From Mesorhizobium sp. (GTDB lineage: Bacteria; Pseudomonadota; Alphaproteobacteria; Rhizobiales; Rhizobiaceae): a DNA stretch of 64,000 bases. This document shows positions 15,814 to 27,564 of this stretch, one piece after another. Location of the stretch: contig NZ_JAFKID010000023.1 in NCBI RefSeq assembly GCF_017306545.1, forward strand, positions 1-64,000, read 5' to 3'. Under the pieces are notes generated by a model. That model was not told the DNA's origin and made no database searches. It was given only the letters and a program-made list of their open reading frames with translations. Made by a program: the position numbers and the translations under genes. Position 1 is the stretch's first letter. Every line of letters starts with the position of its first letter.

Positions 15814-16216
15814 TGCCACCGGTGCCAAGCCGAGCCTGAAGCCCGCGCAACGGCCTCTATCGGCCGTAGACCGGATCGGGCGTCCAGCGCGAATGGTGTC
15901 GCCCATTTCCGCCGGAGACGCCGTCTCGACAGGTGCCGGCCATCTGAACGGGGCCGGCAGGAAAAAGGCCGGGCGCCAGGCACCCGGCCAGCATGGCGTC
16001 AAAGCCACTTAGAGGATCACCCGGTCGACGGGAGTATGGCCGGGCGATTTTTCCAGTGTCTGCGCAATCCTGCGCGTTTGCGAAGCATGGCGTTCCAAAA
16101 CGGCGGCCGGCGGAGCCAAATCTTTCCACTCTAACCGGACACGATGCCGTTGTAGCGCCGATGGCGACAGGCGTGCCTTGCGGCGATGCCGGCTGCGCTG
16201 CTATGCGCTGGCCGCC
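15814..16216. other. Intergenic gap between ROK kinase and hrpB
   Basis: No convincing gene. It contains a leftward terminator-like hairpin (15962-15989) and a short leftward ORF (15857-15994) whose end reads SRWTPDPVYGR. The hairpin with its T-run lies inside that ORF, so the ORF is doubtful. The hrpB promoter presumably lies between 16020 and 16200. Confidence 0.5.
15962..15989 (-). terminator. Rho-independent terminator, leftward
   Basis: Read leftward, GGCCGGG and CCCGGCC form a 7-bp GC stem with a 9-nt loop, followed by TTTTT. No gene on the leftward strand obviously ends here, so it may end an unseen small transcript starting in the 16.0-16.2 kb gap, or be fortuitous. Confidence 0.45.
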
Positions 16217-18703
16217 ATGAATGGTCGCGACCTGCCCGAACTTCCCGTAACCGCCGCGTTGCCGGCGCTGACGGATGCGCTCGCCGCCGGCAATGCCGCC
16301 GTTCTTGTGGCGCCGCCGGGCGCAGGCAAGACGACGCTGGTGCCGCTCGCTTTGCTCGACGCGCCGTGGCGAGGCGAAGGCCGCATCGTCCTGCTGGAGC
16401 CGCGCCGGCTGGCCGCCCGCGCCGCCGCCCGCCGCATGGCCGAACTCATCGGGGAGGAGGTCGGCGGCACCGTCGGCTACGCCATGCGGATGGAAAACCG
16501 TACCTCGGCGCGCACGAAGATCCTCGTCGTCACCGAGGGCGTGCTGGCCCGCATGATCCTCGACGATCCGGAACTGCCCGGCGTCGCGGCCGTCCTCTTC
16601 GACGAGTTCCACGAGCGCTCGCTCGACGGCGATTTCGGATTGGCGCTGGCGCTCGACGTGCAGGGCGCGCTGCGGCCCGACCTGCGCCTGCTGGTGATGT
16701 CGGCGACGCTCGACGGCGCGCGCGTGGCGAAACTGCTTTCGGGTGCGCCGGTGATCGAGAGCGAGGGGCGCTCCTTCCCGGTCGATATCCGCCACCGTGA
16801 ACGGCCGGCTGGCGAGCCGGTGGAGGATGCCGTGGCGACCGCGGTGCGCGCGGCTCTTGCCGACGAGGGCGGCAGTATCCTCGCCTTCCTGCCCGGCCAG
16901 CGCGAGATCCAGCGCACCGCCGAGCGGCTGGAAGGGCGCGTCGGCGCCGATACCGATGTCGTGCCGCTCTACGGCCAGCTCGACGCCAAGGCACAGGACG
17001 CGGCGATCCGCCCCGCCCCGCCCGGCCGCCGCAAGGTGGTGCTCGCCACGGCAATCGCCGAAACCTCGATCACCATCGACGGCGTACGCGTGGTGATCGA
17101 CAGCGGCCTGTCGCGCCTGCCGAAATACGAACCCGCGTCCGGCCTGACCCGGCTGGAGACGGTGCGTGTCTCGAAAGCATCCGCCGACCAGCGCGCCGGC
17201 CGCGCCGGCCGCACGCAACCCGGCCTCGCCGTCCGCCTGTGGAGGGCCGAGCAGACGGCGGCGCTGCCCGCCTTCACGCCGCCGGAAATTCTCGAAGCCG
17301 ACCTTTCCGGCCTCGTGCTCGACTGCGCCGCCTTCGGCGTTGCCGATCCGGCGAGCCTGTCTTTCCTCGATCCGCCGCCGGCGCCTGCGCTGGCCGAGGC
17401 GCGCACGCTCTTGCGCACGCTGGACGCCGTCGACGAAGCCGGGCGGTTGACGGAATCGGGAGCGGCCATGCGCCGGCTCGCTCTGCCGGTGCGGCTCGCG
17501 CATATGGTGGCGGAGGCCGCGGAGACCGGAACCGCCGGGCCGGCAGCCGAGCTTGCCGTGCTGCTCACCGAGCGCGGACTGGGCGGCGACGCCGTCGATC
17601 TGGAACGGCGGCTGATGCGCTTTCGCGCTGAAAGATCGCCCCGTGCCAAGGCGGCGCGGCAATTGGCGGAAAGGCTGGCGAAAACCGCTGTATCGGGAGG
17701 GGTTAAGGGTAATTCCGCCGCCAACTTCCCCAAAGAGGAAACAGCAGGCACCCTCCTTCTCCACGCCTGGCCGGATCGCGTCGCCAGGGCACGTGGCGAG
17801 CGCGGCCGTTTCGTCTTGGCCAATGGTTCGGGTGCGGCGGTCGACGCTGCCGATCCGCTTGCGGGCGAACCTTGGCTCGTCGTCGCCGACCTGATCGGCA
17901 AGGCGAGAGAAGCGCGCATCACCGCTGCGGTGGCTGTGGACGAAGCCGACATCCGCGCGGCGCTGGTCCATCGCATCGAAATCCGCCGTGAAACGGCTTT
18001 CGACCGTGAGCGCGGCGCCGTCAGGGTGCGCGAGACGGAGCGGCTCGGCGCCGTCACGCTCGCCGAACGCATGTTGCCGGCGCCGGCCGGAGCGGACGCC
18101 GACCGCGCGATCCTCGATGCCGTGCGCGCCAACGGCCTCGCCATCCTGCCGTGGAACAAGGAAGCCGAAACGCTGCGCAACCGCCTCGCCTGGTTGCATC
18201 GCGGCCTCGGCGCGCCATGGCCGGACATGGGCGACGCGGCGCTGCTGGACCGCCTCGACGACTGGCTGGCGCCGTTCCTCACCGGCGCCGCCGCGCTCGC
18301 CGCCATCGCACCCGGCGCCTTGTCCGCCGGCCTGCTGGCGCTGGTGCCGCACGACCTCCAGCGCAAGGTGGAGCAGCTCGCGCCGACGCATTTCGATGCG
18401 CCGTCCGGCAGCCGCGTGCCGATCCGCTACGACGGCGAGGCACCGGTGCTGGCGATCCGCGTGCAGGAACTGTTCGGGCTGGACCGCCACCCGTCCATCG
18501 CCGGCGGCAGCGTGCCGCTGACGCTGGAGTTGCTCTCGCCGGCGCACCGGCCGATCCAGACGACCCGCGACCTGCCCGGTTTCTGGCGCGGCTCCTGGGC
18601 CGACGTGCGCGCTGATATGCGCGGCCGCTATCCCAAACACGTCTGGCCGGAAAACCCGTTGGAAGCCGCGCCCACCAGCCGCGCCAAGCCGCGCGGCGGA
18701 TAA
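16217..18703 (+). CDS. hrpB: ATP-dependent helicase HrpB
   Basis: A DEAH-type helicase, 828 residues. Visible motifs in order: Walker A APPGAGKTTLVPLALL (about residues 34-49), Walker B variant DEFHERSLDGDF, motif III MSATLDG, motif V ATAIAETSITIDGV and motif VI QRAGRAGR. The C-terminal HrpB domain ends with the typical YPKHVWPENP. Its cellular role is unclear; in proteobacteria HrpB is non-essential and presumed to act on RNA. The ATG at 16217 gives the normal N-terminus; upstream in-frame ATGs code for an unlikely Arg/Cys-rich extension. Confidence 0.95.
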   Translation: MNGRDLPELPVTAALPALTDALAAGNAAVLVAPPGAGKTTLVPLALLDAPWRGEGRIVLLEPRRLAARAAARRMAELIGEEVGGTVGYAMRMENRTSARTKILVVTEGVLARMILDDPELPGVAAVLFDEFHERSLDGDFGLALALDVQGALRPDLRLLVMSATLDGARVAKLLSGAPVIESEGRSFPVDIRHRERPAGEPVEDAVATAVRAALADEGGSILAFLPGQREIQRTAERLEGRVGADTDVVPLYGQLDAKAQDAAIRPAPPGRRKVVLATAIAETSITIDGVRVVIDSGLSRLPKYEPASGLTRLETVRVSKASADQRAGRAGRTQPGLAVRLWRAEQTAALPAFTPPEILEADLSGLVLDCAAFGVADPASLSFLDPPPAPALAEARTLLRTLDAVDEAGRLTESGAAMRRLALPVRLAHMVAEAAETGTAGPAAELAVLLTERGLGGDAVDLERRLMRFRAERSPRAKAARQLAERLAKTAVSGGVKGNSAANFPKEETAGTLLLHAWPDRVARARGERGRFVLANGSGAAVDAADPLAGEPWLVVADLIGKAREARITAAVAVDEADIRAALVHRIEIRRETAFDRERGAVRVRETERLGAVTLAERMLPAPAGADADRAILDAVRANGLAILPWNKEAETLRNRLAWLHRGLGAPWPDMGDAALLDRLDDWLAPFLTGAAALAAIAPGALSAGLLALVPHDLQRKVEQLAPTHFDAPSGSRVPIRYDGEAPVLAIRVQELFGLDRHPSIAGGSVPLTLELLSPAHRPIQTTRDLPGFWRGSWADVRADMRGRYPKHVWPENPLEAAPTSRAKPRGG

Positions 18704-18729
18704 CCCAGCGCGGGCTGCAGCGTGGGCGG

Positions 18730-21012
<2,283 letters not shown>

Positions 21013-21153
21013 GATGCTGGTGTTTCCTCGCCTTGGAACGGCTGCCGGACATGGCGGGCCGCATTGTTTTTGTGGAGTGTCCCCGAATAAGGCTACACTT
21101 CCAACCGGTCCTGCGCCAAGCAGGGAACCTTCGGGAATTTTGGAAAGACTTTC

Positions 21154-23880
21154 TTGAACGACGAAACGGCCATCCAGACCGAAGGGAGTACGCCAGCCGC
21201 CATGGGCGCGGCCGCAGGCGGCGTCACGCCCATGATGGAGCAGTATATCGAGATTAAGGCGGCCAACCCCGGTTCGCTGCTGTTCTATCGCATGGGCGAT
21301 TTCTACGAGCTGTTCTTCGACGACGCCGAAAAGGCGAGTGCGGCGCTCGGCATCGTCCTGACCCGACGCGGCAAGCACCAGGGCGCCGACATTCCGATGT
21401 GCGGTGTGCCGGTGCATGCGGCGGACGACTATCTGCAAAAGCTGATCGGGCAGGGGTTCCGCGTCGCCGTCTGCGAGCAGATCGAAGACCCTGCCGAAGC
21501 GCGCAAACGCGGCGGCAAATCGGTGGTGCGGCGCGACGTCGTGCGGCTGGTGACGCCCGGCACCATCACCGAGGACAAGCTGCTCGAACCGTCGCAGTCG
21601 AGTTTCCTGATGGCGCTGGGGCGGGTCAAGGGCGAAGCCTACGCGCTGGCCTGGATCGACATTTCAACCGGCGTCTTCCGTGTCGCCGAGACCGATGCCG
21701 GGCGCCTGCTCGCCGACGTCGCCCGCGTCGATCCGCGCGAGCTGGTCGTCGCCGAGCCGGTCTTCCACGATCCCCAACTGAAAGCCGTCTTCGACATCCT
21801 CGGCCGCATCGCCGATCCGCAACCGGCTTCGCTGTTCGATTCGGCCTCGGCGCCGGGGCGCATCGCCCGCTTCTACGGTGTGGCGACGCCGGACGCCTTC
21901 GGCGCCTTCTCGCGTGCCGAACTGTCGGCGATTGCGGCGGCCATCGCCTATGTCGAAAAGACGCAGAAGGCCGAGCGGCCCGAACTGGCGCGGCCCGAGC
22001 GCGAGGAGAACGGCTCGACTCTGTTCATCGACCCGGCGACGCGCGCCAACCTCGAAATCCTGCGAACCCTGTCGGGCTCGCGCGACGGTTCGCTGTTCAA
22101 GGCCATCGACCGCACCGTCACCGGCGGCGGCGCGCGCCTTTTGGCCGACCGGCTGACGGCGCCGCTGACGAGCCCCGAAAGGATCGCGGAGCGGCTGGAC
22201 TCGGTGTCCTTCTTCCGCACGGAGGCTCGTCTCTGCCAGGCGGTTCGGCTGGCGCTGAAGGGCGTCGCCGACATGCCGCGCGCGCTGTCCAGGCTGGCGC
22301 TCAACCGCGGCGGTCCGCGCGATATCGGCGCCCTGCTGGCCGGCTTCCAGGCTGCCCGCTCCATCGCCGAAATCTTCACCGCCACGCCGCCGCCGGCTGA
22401 GCTCGGCGCGGCCCTTGCCGCGATTGCGGCGCTGCCCGAGGCGCTCGCCGCACATCTGGAGCGGGCGCTGGCCGACGAACTGCCGCTGCTGAAGCGCGAC
22501 TGCGGCTTCGTTCGCGCCGGCTACGACGCCGAACTGGACGAGATGCGGGCGCTGGCGTCCGAATCACGAAAAGTGATCGCCGCCATGGAGCGCGACCTTG
22601 TTGAGGAAACCGGCATCCGCTCGCTGAAGATCCGCCACAACAACGTGCTCGGTTTTTATATCGAGGTGAGCGCCAACCACGCCGGCGCCATGACCGGCTC
22701 GGACGAGGCCAAGGCGAAATTCATCCACCGCCAGACCATGGCCAGCGCCATGCGCTTCACCACGACCGAACTGGCGGGACTGGAAACGAAGATCGCCAAC
22801 GCCGCCGACCGGGCGCTGGCCATCGAATCGGCCGTCTTCGAGGCGCTGGTCACGGAGGCGGTGGCCGAGGCGGCCAAAATCCGCGCCGGCGCCGACGCGC
22901 TCGCCGTGCTCGACGTGTCGGCTGCGCTTGCTTTGCTCTCCGAAAGCGAGGACTGGTGCCGGCCGCAGGTTGACGCAAGTCTCGCCTTCGCGGTCGAGGG
23001 CGGCCGTCATCCGGTGGTCGAGCAGGCGCTGCGGCGCTCCGGCGAAGGTCCGTTCGTCGCCAACGATTGCGACCTGTCGCCCGAAGGCGACAGGGAGGCC
23101 GGCGCGATCTGGCTGCTGACCGGGCCGAACATGGGCGGCAAGTCGACCTTCCTGCGCCAGAACGCGCTGATCGCCATCCTCGCCCAGATGGGCTCTTTCG
23201 TGCCGGCGCGCCAAGCCCATATCGGCGTGGTGGACCGGCTGTTCAGCCGAGTCGGCGCCTCCGACGACCTGGCGCGCGGGCGCTCCACCTTCATGGTCGA
23301 GATGGTGGAGACGGCCGCTATTCTGAACTAGGCCGGCGAGCGCGCGCTGGTGATCCTCGACGAGATCGGCCGCGGCACCGCCACCTTCGACGGCCTGTCG
23401 ATAGCCTGGGCGGCGGTGGAATACCTGCACGAGAAGAACCGCTGCCGAGCGATCTTCGCCACCCATTTCCACGAGATGACGGCGCTCAGCAACAAGCTCG
23501 GCCGGCTGCACAACGTCACCATGCGGGTCAAGGAGTGGGAAGGCGACGTCGTCTTCCTGCATGAGGTCGGCAAGGGGGCCGCCGACCGCAGCTACGGCGT
23601 GCAGGTGGCCCGCCTCGCCGGCCTGCCCGAAGCCGTGGTGGCGCGGGCGAAGGAAGTGCTGCGCCAGTTGGAGGAAGGCGAGGTGGCCGGCAAGACGGAC
23701 CGGCTGGTCGACGACCTGCCGCTGTTTTCGGTGGCGGTGAAGCGCGAGGCTCCGAAGCCCGCCGCGCCGCAGAAGGCCGACAGGCTGGGCGAGGCGCTGG
23801 CCGCCCTGCACCCCGACGAGATGACCCCGCGCGAGGCGCTGGAGGCGCTGTATCGGCTGAAAGGGATGGCGGGGGAGTAG
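21154..23880 (+). pseudogene. mutS: DNA mismatch repair protein MutS, interrupted by an in-frame amber codon
   Basis: MutS recognises mismatches and starts repair. The frame runs 909 codons from TTG (after GGAAAG) and is intact except for one TAG at 23329-23331, codon 726. The expected residue is Gln (AAC-CAG-GCC to AAC-TAG-GCC), a single C-to-T change. Before the stop lie the mismatch-binding Phe motif ([11 protein letters not shown]), the clamp and core domains, and Walker A (GPNMGGKST, codons 657-665). After it lie Walker B ([16 protein letters not shown], codons 732-747) and the dimerisation helices, all perfectly conserved. The truncated product would lack ATPase function. Either a real recent mutation giving a mutator strain, or a sequencing error; read-through is another option. 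Confidence 0.9.
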
Positions 23881-23940
23881 GTTGCGGCGGCTGGCGGATT
23901 TGGACGGACCGTCAGCGCCAATTTTTGGATCGTCGGCGCC

Positions 23941-24104
23941 GCCCCTCACCTGGCTGCCGCCATCCTCTCCCCGTAAACGGGGAGAGGCGCGATCTCGCTG
24001 ATGCCTTCGCCAATCGCCAACGGTGGAGATATAGCGGTGAGGTTGCGGTAGGCTCGCCTCTCCCCGTTCACGGGGAGAGGATGCCGGCAGGCAGGTGAGG
24101 GGCA
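23941..24104. repeat. Palindromic repeat, family A, copy 1
   Basis: Two arms, GCCCCTCACCTGGCTGCCGC at the left and its near reverse complement ending GCAGGTGAGGGGC at the right, each also contain a small internal palindrome (CCTCTCCCCGT, then ACGGGGAGAGG). The whole folds into a long hairpin. It lies between convergent mutS and blh, so it may end both transcripts. A second copy of the family is at 47.4 kb. Confidence 0.85.
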
Positions 24105-24138
24105 GAGCCGACGGTTGAAGATAATGGAGGCGGCTCGC

Positions 24139-25434
24139 CTACCACACCGCCCCCGGAAACGCCCCGAGCGGGAATTTCAGGTAGCGCTTGCCGTTGGCTT
24201 CCGGTTCCGGCAGGCGACCGCCGCGCACGTTCACTTGCAGCGCGTGCAGGATCAGCTTCGGCATCGGCAAGGTCCTGTCGCGCGTCTCGCGTAGCGCCAC
24301 GTATGCTTCTTCGTCCTTGCCGGCGATATGCGGGTTGGCGCGCTTCTGCTCGCCCACAGTGCTTTCCCATTTCGGCGCCCGTCCGCCGGGCTGGTAGTCG
24401 TGCCCGGTGAACAGCCGCGTCTCGTCCGGCAAAGCGAGGATCGCCTGAATAGACGCCCACAGCGCCTTGGCGCTGCCGCCAGGGAAGTCGGCGCGCGCGG
24501 TGCCGGAATCCGGCATGAAGATGGTGTCGTGCACGAAGGCGGCGTCGCCCACGACATAGGTGATCGAGGCCAGCGTGTGGCCGGGCGAAAACAGCACGCG
24601 GCCTTCCAGCGAGCCGATATGGAAGGTGTCGCCGGCGGCAAACAGCCGGTCCCAATAGGAGCCGTCGGTCTTCATGTCGGGCCAGTTGTAGATGTCCTTC
24701 CACAGCGCCTGCACGGCGGTGATGTTGGCGCCGATGGCGCTCAGTGCGCCGGTCTTGCCCTTGAGATAGTGCGCGGCGGAGAAATGGTCGGCATGGGGAT
24801 GCGTGTCGAGAATCCACTCGACCGTCAGGCCTTCCTTCTCGACATGGGCGAGCAAAGCGTCGGCGCTGGTCGTGGTGACGGCGCCGGACTTCTCGTCGAA
24901 ATCGAGGACGGGATCGATGAGCGCGCAGCGCTTCGTCGCCGGGTCCGTCACGACATACTGGATGGAGAAGGTGCGCGGATCATAGAAGCCCGTCACCTCC
25001 GGCACGCGCTTGGCTTCGCGCGCCAGCCAGCGCGCCGCGCCCGAAAGGTCGAAGCCGTGCTGTTTGCCGAACGCTTCCACTTCCTCGCGCTTCATGCGTC
25101 CGTCCAGCACTTCGCTGAGCGCATAAAGGGTGAGCGCCCGCGTGCCGCCCTTGCAATGGGCGTAGACCGGCCCGTCGGAACGCCGCATCACGTCGCGGAA
25201 CGCCTCGACATCGGCCCTGCCGATGGTCGGTCCGGTGACCGGCACGAAGCCGTAGGCCATGCGGGCGCCCGCCGCTGCCGTGCGCTCGACGGCGTTGCCC
25301 GGCTGGCCGGGTTCCTCGCCGTCAGGCCGCAGGTTGACGAGGGTGGCGAAGCCTTTGGCCGCGATGTCGCGAAACGCCTGCGGGGCCGGCTGGCCGGCGA
25401 CCGTCAGCCGGTCCGTGATCTTCACCTCGCTCAT
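24139..25434 (-). CDS. blh: Bifunctional Blh-type protein: phosphatase-like domain fused to metallo-beta-lactamase persulfide dioxygenase
   Basis: Two domains. Residues about 1-110 are a DUF442/dual-specificity phosphatase-like domain with the cysteine loop VYAHCKGGTRA. Residues about 140-390 are a metallo-beta-lactamase domain with the metal motif THPHADH, and further His/Asp ligands in SPGHTLAS and FTGHDYQPG, as in ETHE1-like persulfide dioxygenases. Related Blh proteins in Agrobacterium and Xylella detoxify sulfide-derived persulfides. Here no BigR repressor gene is adjacent. AGGGGAAAG gives a strong ribosome site for the ATG at 25434, so six upstream codons were trimmed. Confidence 0.88.
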   Translation of the reverse strand: MSEVKITDRLTVAGQPAPQAFRDIAAKGFATLVNLRPDGEEPGQPGNAVERTAAAGARMAYGFVPVTGPTIGRADVEAFRDVMRRSDGPVYAHCKGGTRALTLYALSEVLDGRMKREEVEAFGKQHGFDLSGAARWLAREAKRVPEVTGFYDPRTFSIQYVVTDPATKRCALIDPVLDFDEKSGAVTTTSADALLAHVEKEGLTVEWILDTHPHADHFSAAHYLKGKTGALSAIGANITAVQALWKDIYNWPDMKTDGSYWDRLFAAGDTFHIGSLEGRVLFSPGHTLASITYVVGDAAFVHDTIFMPDSGTARADFPGGSAKALWASIQAILALPDETRLFTGHDYQPGGRAPKWESTVGEQKRANPHIAGKDEEAYVALRETRDRTLPMPKLILHALQVNVRGGRLPEPEANGKRYLKFPLGAFPGAVW

Positions 25435-25548
25435 GATTCTTTCCCCTCGCATGGATTCGCGAGGATCATCATAGAGGATCGCGCCCGGCGGGCCAGTTTG
25501 AAGTGCGCATCAGGACGCCGGCCGCAGGATGTCGACGGCCAAGACCGT

Positions 25549-25935
25549 TCAGCCCTTCACATATTGCGCCTCGCCGTTGCCGAACGACCAGTCGATCAGC
25601 TCGTTCTCGGTCAGCACGATCATCACGTCCTGCCTGCGCACGCCGAGACGGGCATGGAGGTTGTCGGCGATCGTGCGGTAGAGCGCCTTCTTCTTCTCGA
25701 CCGTGCGCCCGGCGCGCATGGTGATCTCGACGATCAGCGCGCCGGCGCCCCGCTCGATGCCGAGATAGGTCGGGTCGATGACCAGCCGCCCGGCCGGACA
25801 GTCGGCAATGACATGGAAGCGGTCTGCCGCCGGCACGTCGATGGTCGCCACCATGGCGTCCTGCACGGCGTCGGAAACGCCTTTGGCGAAGCCGGCGTCC
25901 TTGCCGGCGGGGAGGGAAATGCGCACCAGGGGCAT
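25549..25935 (-). CDS. Tautomerase-superfamily protein
   Basis: A 128-residue protein that starts with Pro after Met (MPLVRISLPAGKDAGFAKGV), the hallmark catalytic Pro1 of the 4-oxalocrotonate tautomerase/MIF superfamily. The second half repeats the beta-alpha-beta unit (ALIVEITMRAGRTVEKKKAL) and ends with ENELIDWSFGNGEAQY, typical of the longer YusQ-like members. The substrate is unknown. It stands alone between blh and the aldo/keto reductase in the same direction, with gaps of about 100 bp on each side. Confidence 0.88.
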   Translation of the reverse strand: MPLVRISLPAGKDAGFAKGVSDAVQDAMVATIDVPAADRFHVIADCPAGRLVIDPTYLGIERGAGALIVEITMRAGRTVEKKKALYRTIADNLHARLGVRRQDVMIVLTENELIDWSFGNGEAQYVKG

Positions 25936-26037
25936 GACAGATCCTTTCGCTCTGCTTGGGTCACCGGCAGATGGGCGTGGAAACGTTGAAATTGATGAAG
26001 CCAGACGGCGGAGCCGGTCGAGCCAGACGGGCAGGCT

Positions 26038-26877
26038 TCAGATCATCTCCAGCGGGCTTTTGCGCCCCGGCGGCGGGAAGGCGCGGTCGAGTTCGGCGAG
26101 ATCGTCGGCAGAAAGCGCGATCTCCAGCGCCGCCAAGTTCTGGCGCACATGCTCGGGCTGCACCGCTTTGGGGATGGCGATGATGCCCGGCTGCGCCAGC
26201 ACCCAGGCCAGCGCGATCTGCGCCGGCGTGGCGCCATGGCGCGCGGCAACGGCGTCGAGCCCTCCGTTGCGCGCCAGCCGTCCGTGCCCGACCGGCGCAT
26301 ACGCCATCACCGGCATGGAACGACGCCGGCACCAGGGCAGGAGATCGAATTCCGGGCCGCGAGCGCCGAGGTTGTAGAGCACCTGGTCGGTCTGGCAGTT
26401 CTGCCCGGAGGGAAGCGCGGCGAGGTCCTCCATGTCGTCGGTGTCGAGGTTCGACACGCCCCAGTGGCGGATCTTGCCGTCGTACTTCAGCTGCTCGAAC
26501 GCCTCGACCGTTTCGGATAGCGGTACTGAACCCATCCAGTGCAGCAGATAGAGGTCGATGCGGTCGGTGGACAGGTTTTTGAGGCTCCGCTCGCAAGCGG
26601 CGACCGTGCCGCGCCGCGAAGCGTTGGACGGCAGCACCTTGGAGACGATGAAGACCTCGTCGCGGCGGCCCTCGACGGCCTCGGCGACGACGCGCTCGGA
26701 GCCGCCGTCGCCGTACATTTCGGCCGTGTCGATGAGCGTGACGCCGAGATCGAGGCCGAGCCGGAGCGCCGCCACCTCATCGGAAAAGCGGCTTCCGTCC
26801 TCGCCCATGCGCCATGTGCCGAGGCCGAGCGTCGGCACGGCTTCGCCGCTGGGCAGGGTGGTGGTCTTCATCGGCAT
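26038..26877 (-). CDS. Aldo/keto reductase
   Basis: An NADPH-dependent carbonyl reductase of the AKR fold, 279 residues. The tetrad is visible: Asp and Tyr in [14 protein letters not shown], Lys in VFIVSKVLP and His in [13 protein letters not shown]-binding segments are WGVSNLD and IIAIPKAVQ. It is close to the YeaE/DkgA-like group of bacterial AKRs, which reduce methylglyoxal and other aldehydes; the physiological substrate is not evident. It is separate from its neighbours. The upstream gap holds a palindromic repeat. Confidence 0.92.
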   Translation of the reverse strand: MPMKTTTLPSGEAVPTLGLGTWRMGEDGSRFSDEVAALRLGLDLGVTLIDTAEMYGDGGSERVVAEAVEGRRDEVFIVSKVLPSNASRRGTVAACERSLKNLSTDRIDLYLLHWMGSVPLSETVEAFEQLKYDGKIRHWGVSNLDTDDMEDLAALPSGQNCQTDQVLYNLGARGPEFDLLPWCRRRSMPVMAYAPVGHGRLARNGGLDAVAARHGATPAQIALAWVLAQPGIIAIPKAVQPEHVRQNLAALEIALSADDLAELDRAFPPPGRKSPLEMI

Positions 26878-26986
26878 GGCGGGCTCCGGGATTGAGGCGG
26901 GTCAGGAGCAAAGATACCGCACGGGGAGATTTGGGCCAGCGGTCGAAGAAATATTCGACGGGTGCAGGCCAGTTCTCGCCGTCGCG

Positions 26987-27119
26987 CACCCCCACCCCTG
27001 TCCCCTCCCCGCAAGGGGGAGGGAGACGCCGACACCGCCGTTTCGGCAAAAACGTCATCGTATGTGCGTAGCCGCAAGATTCCCCTCCCCCTTGCGGGGA
27101 GGGGTTAGGGGTGGGGGTA
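26987..27119. repeat. Palindromic repeat, family B, copy 1
   Basis: The left arm CACCCCCACCCCTGTCCCCT is mirrored by a right arm ending AGGGGTTAGGGGTGGGGGTA. Each arm has an internal CCCCGCAAGGGGGAGG-type palindrome. Much of the central spacer (CGACACCGCCGTTT) is also shared with the copy at 30.2 kb. It lies in the gap between the aldo/keto reductase and the DUF305 gene and could stop transcription from the copper operon. Confidence 0.85.
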
Positions 27120-27146
27120 CTGCGCCGTACGGAAGCTGATATCCTC

Positions 27147-27530
27147 TCACTTCCCCCCGTGCGCCTTCAGCCAGTCCTGCATTTCCTTTATCTCGGCTTC
27201 CTGCGCCGTGACGACCGCTTCGGCGAGCTTACGGATCTCGGGGTCCTTGCCGTGCTCCAGCACGATCCTGGCCATGTCGATGGCGCCCTGGTGGTGCGGG
27301 ATCATGCCGCGCACGAAATCGGCGTCGGCGTCGCCTGTGTAGGCCGTCCCCATCATGTCGGCGTGCATCTTGTCCATCGCCGCCTTGTAGGCTTCGGTCG
27401 AAGGGCTGTCCGCCTTCATCGACATGGTGCCCATATCGTGGCCACTGTGGCTTTCCTCGGCCGAAACGGCGCCGAGCGGGGCGGCCGTCATGGCGCAGGC
27501 CGCGGCGAAGGCGAGGGTGATCTTCTTCAT
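27147..27530 (-). CDS. DUF305 periplasmic metal-associated protein
   Basis: A 127-residue exported protein. Residues 1-24 form a Sec signal peptide (KKITLAFAAACAMTAAPLGA, cleavage near VSA-EE). The mature part is rich in Met and His: HSGHDMGTMSMK and then the DUF305 motif FVRGMIPHHQGAIDMARIVL. DUF305 proteins such as CopM bind copper or silver in the periplasm. The gene follows the copper ATPase by 34 bp in the same direction, so the two likely form one copper-resistance operon driven from the HmrR-type promoter near 30.17 kb. Confidence 0.9.
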   Translation of the reverse strand: MKKITLAFAAACAMTAAPLGAVSAEESHSGHDMGTMSMKADSPSTEAYKAAMDKMHADMMGTAYTGDADADFVRGMIPHHQGAIDMARIVLEHGKDPEIRKLAEAVVTAQEAEIKEMQDWLKAHGGK

Positions 27531-27564
27531 TGGTCTTTCCTTTCTGCTTCTTCTTGGGGGAGGA

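Noticed and set aside
15857-18640. A 927-codon leftward open frame opposite hrpB
   Set aside because: Antisense of a clear helicase with all motifs; composition is typical of a shadow frame.
21013-21438. N-terminal extension of maeB beyond the ATG at 21012
   Set aside because: The extension overlaps the mutS start on the other strand and does not resemble malic enzymes, whose normal N-terminus begins at MARKPENSS.
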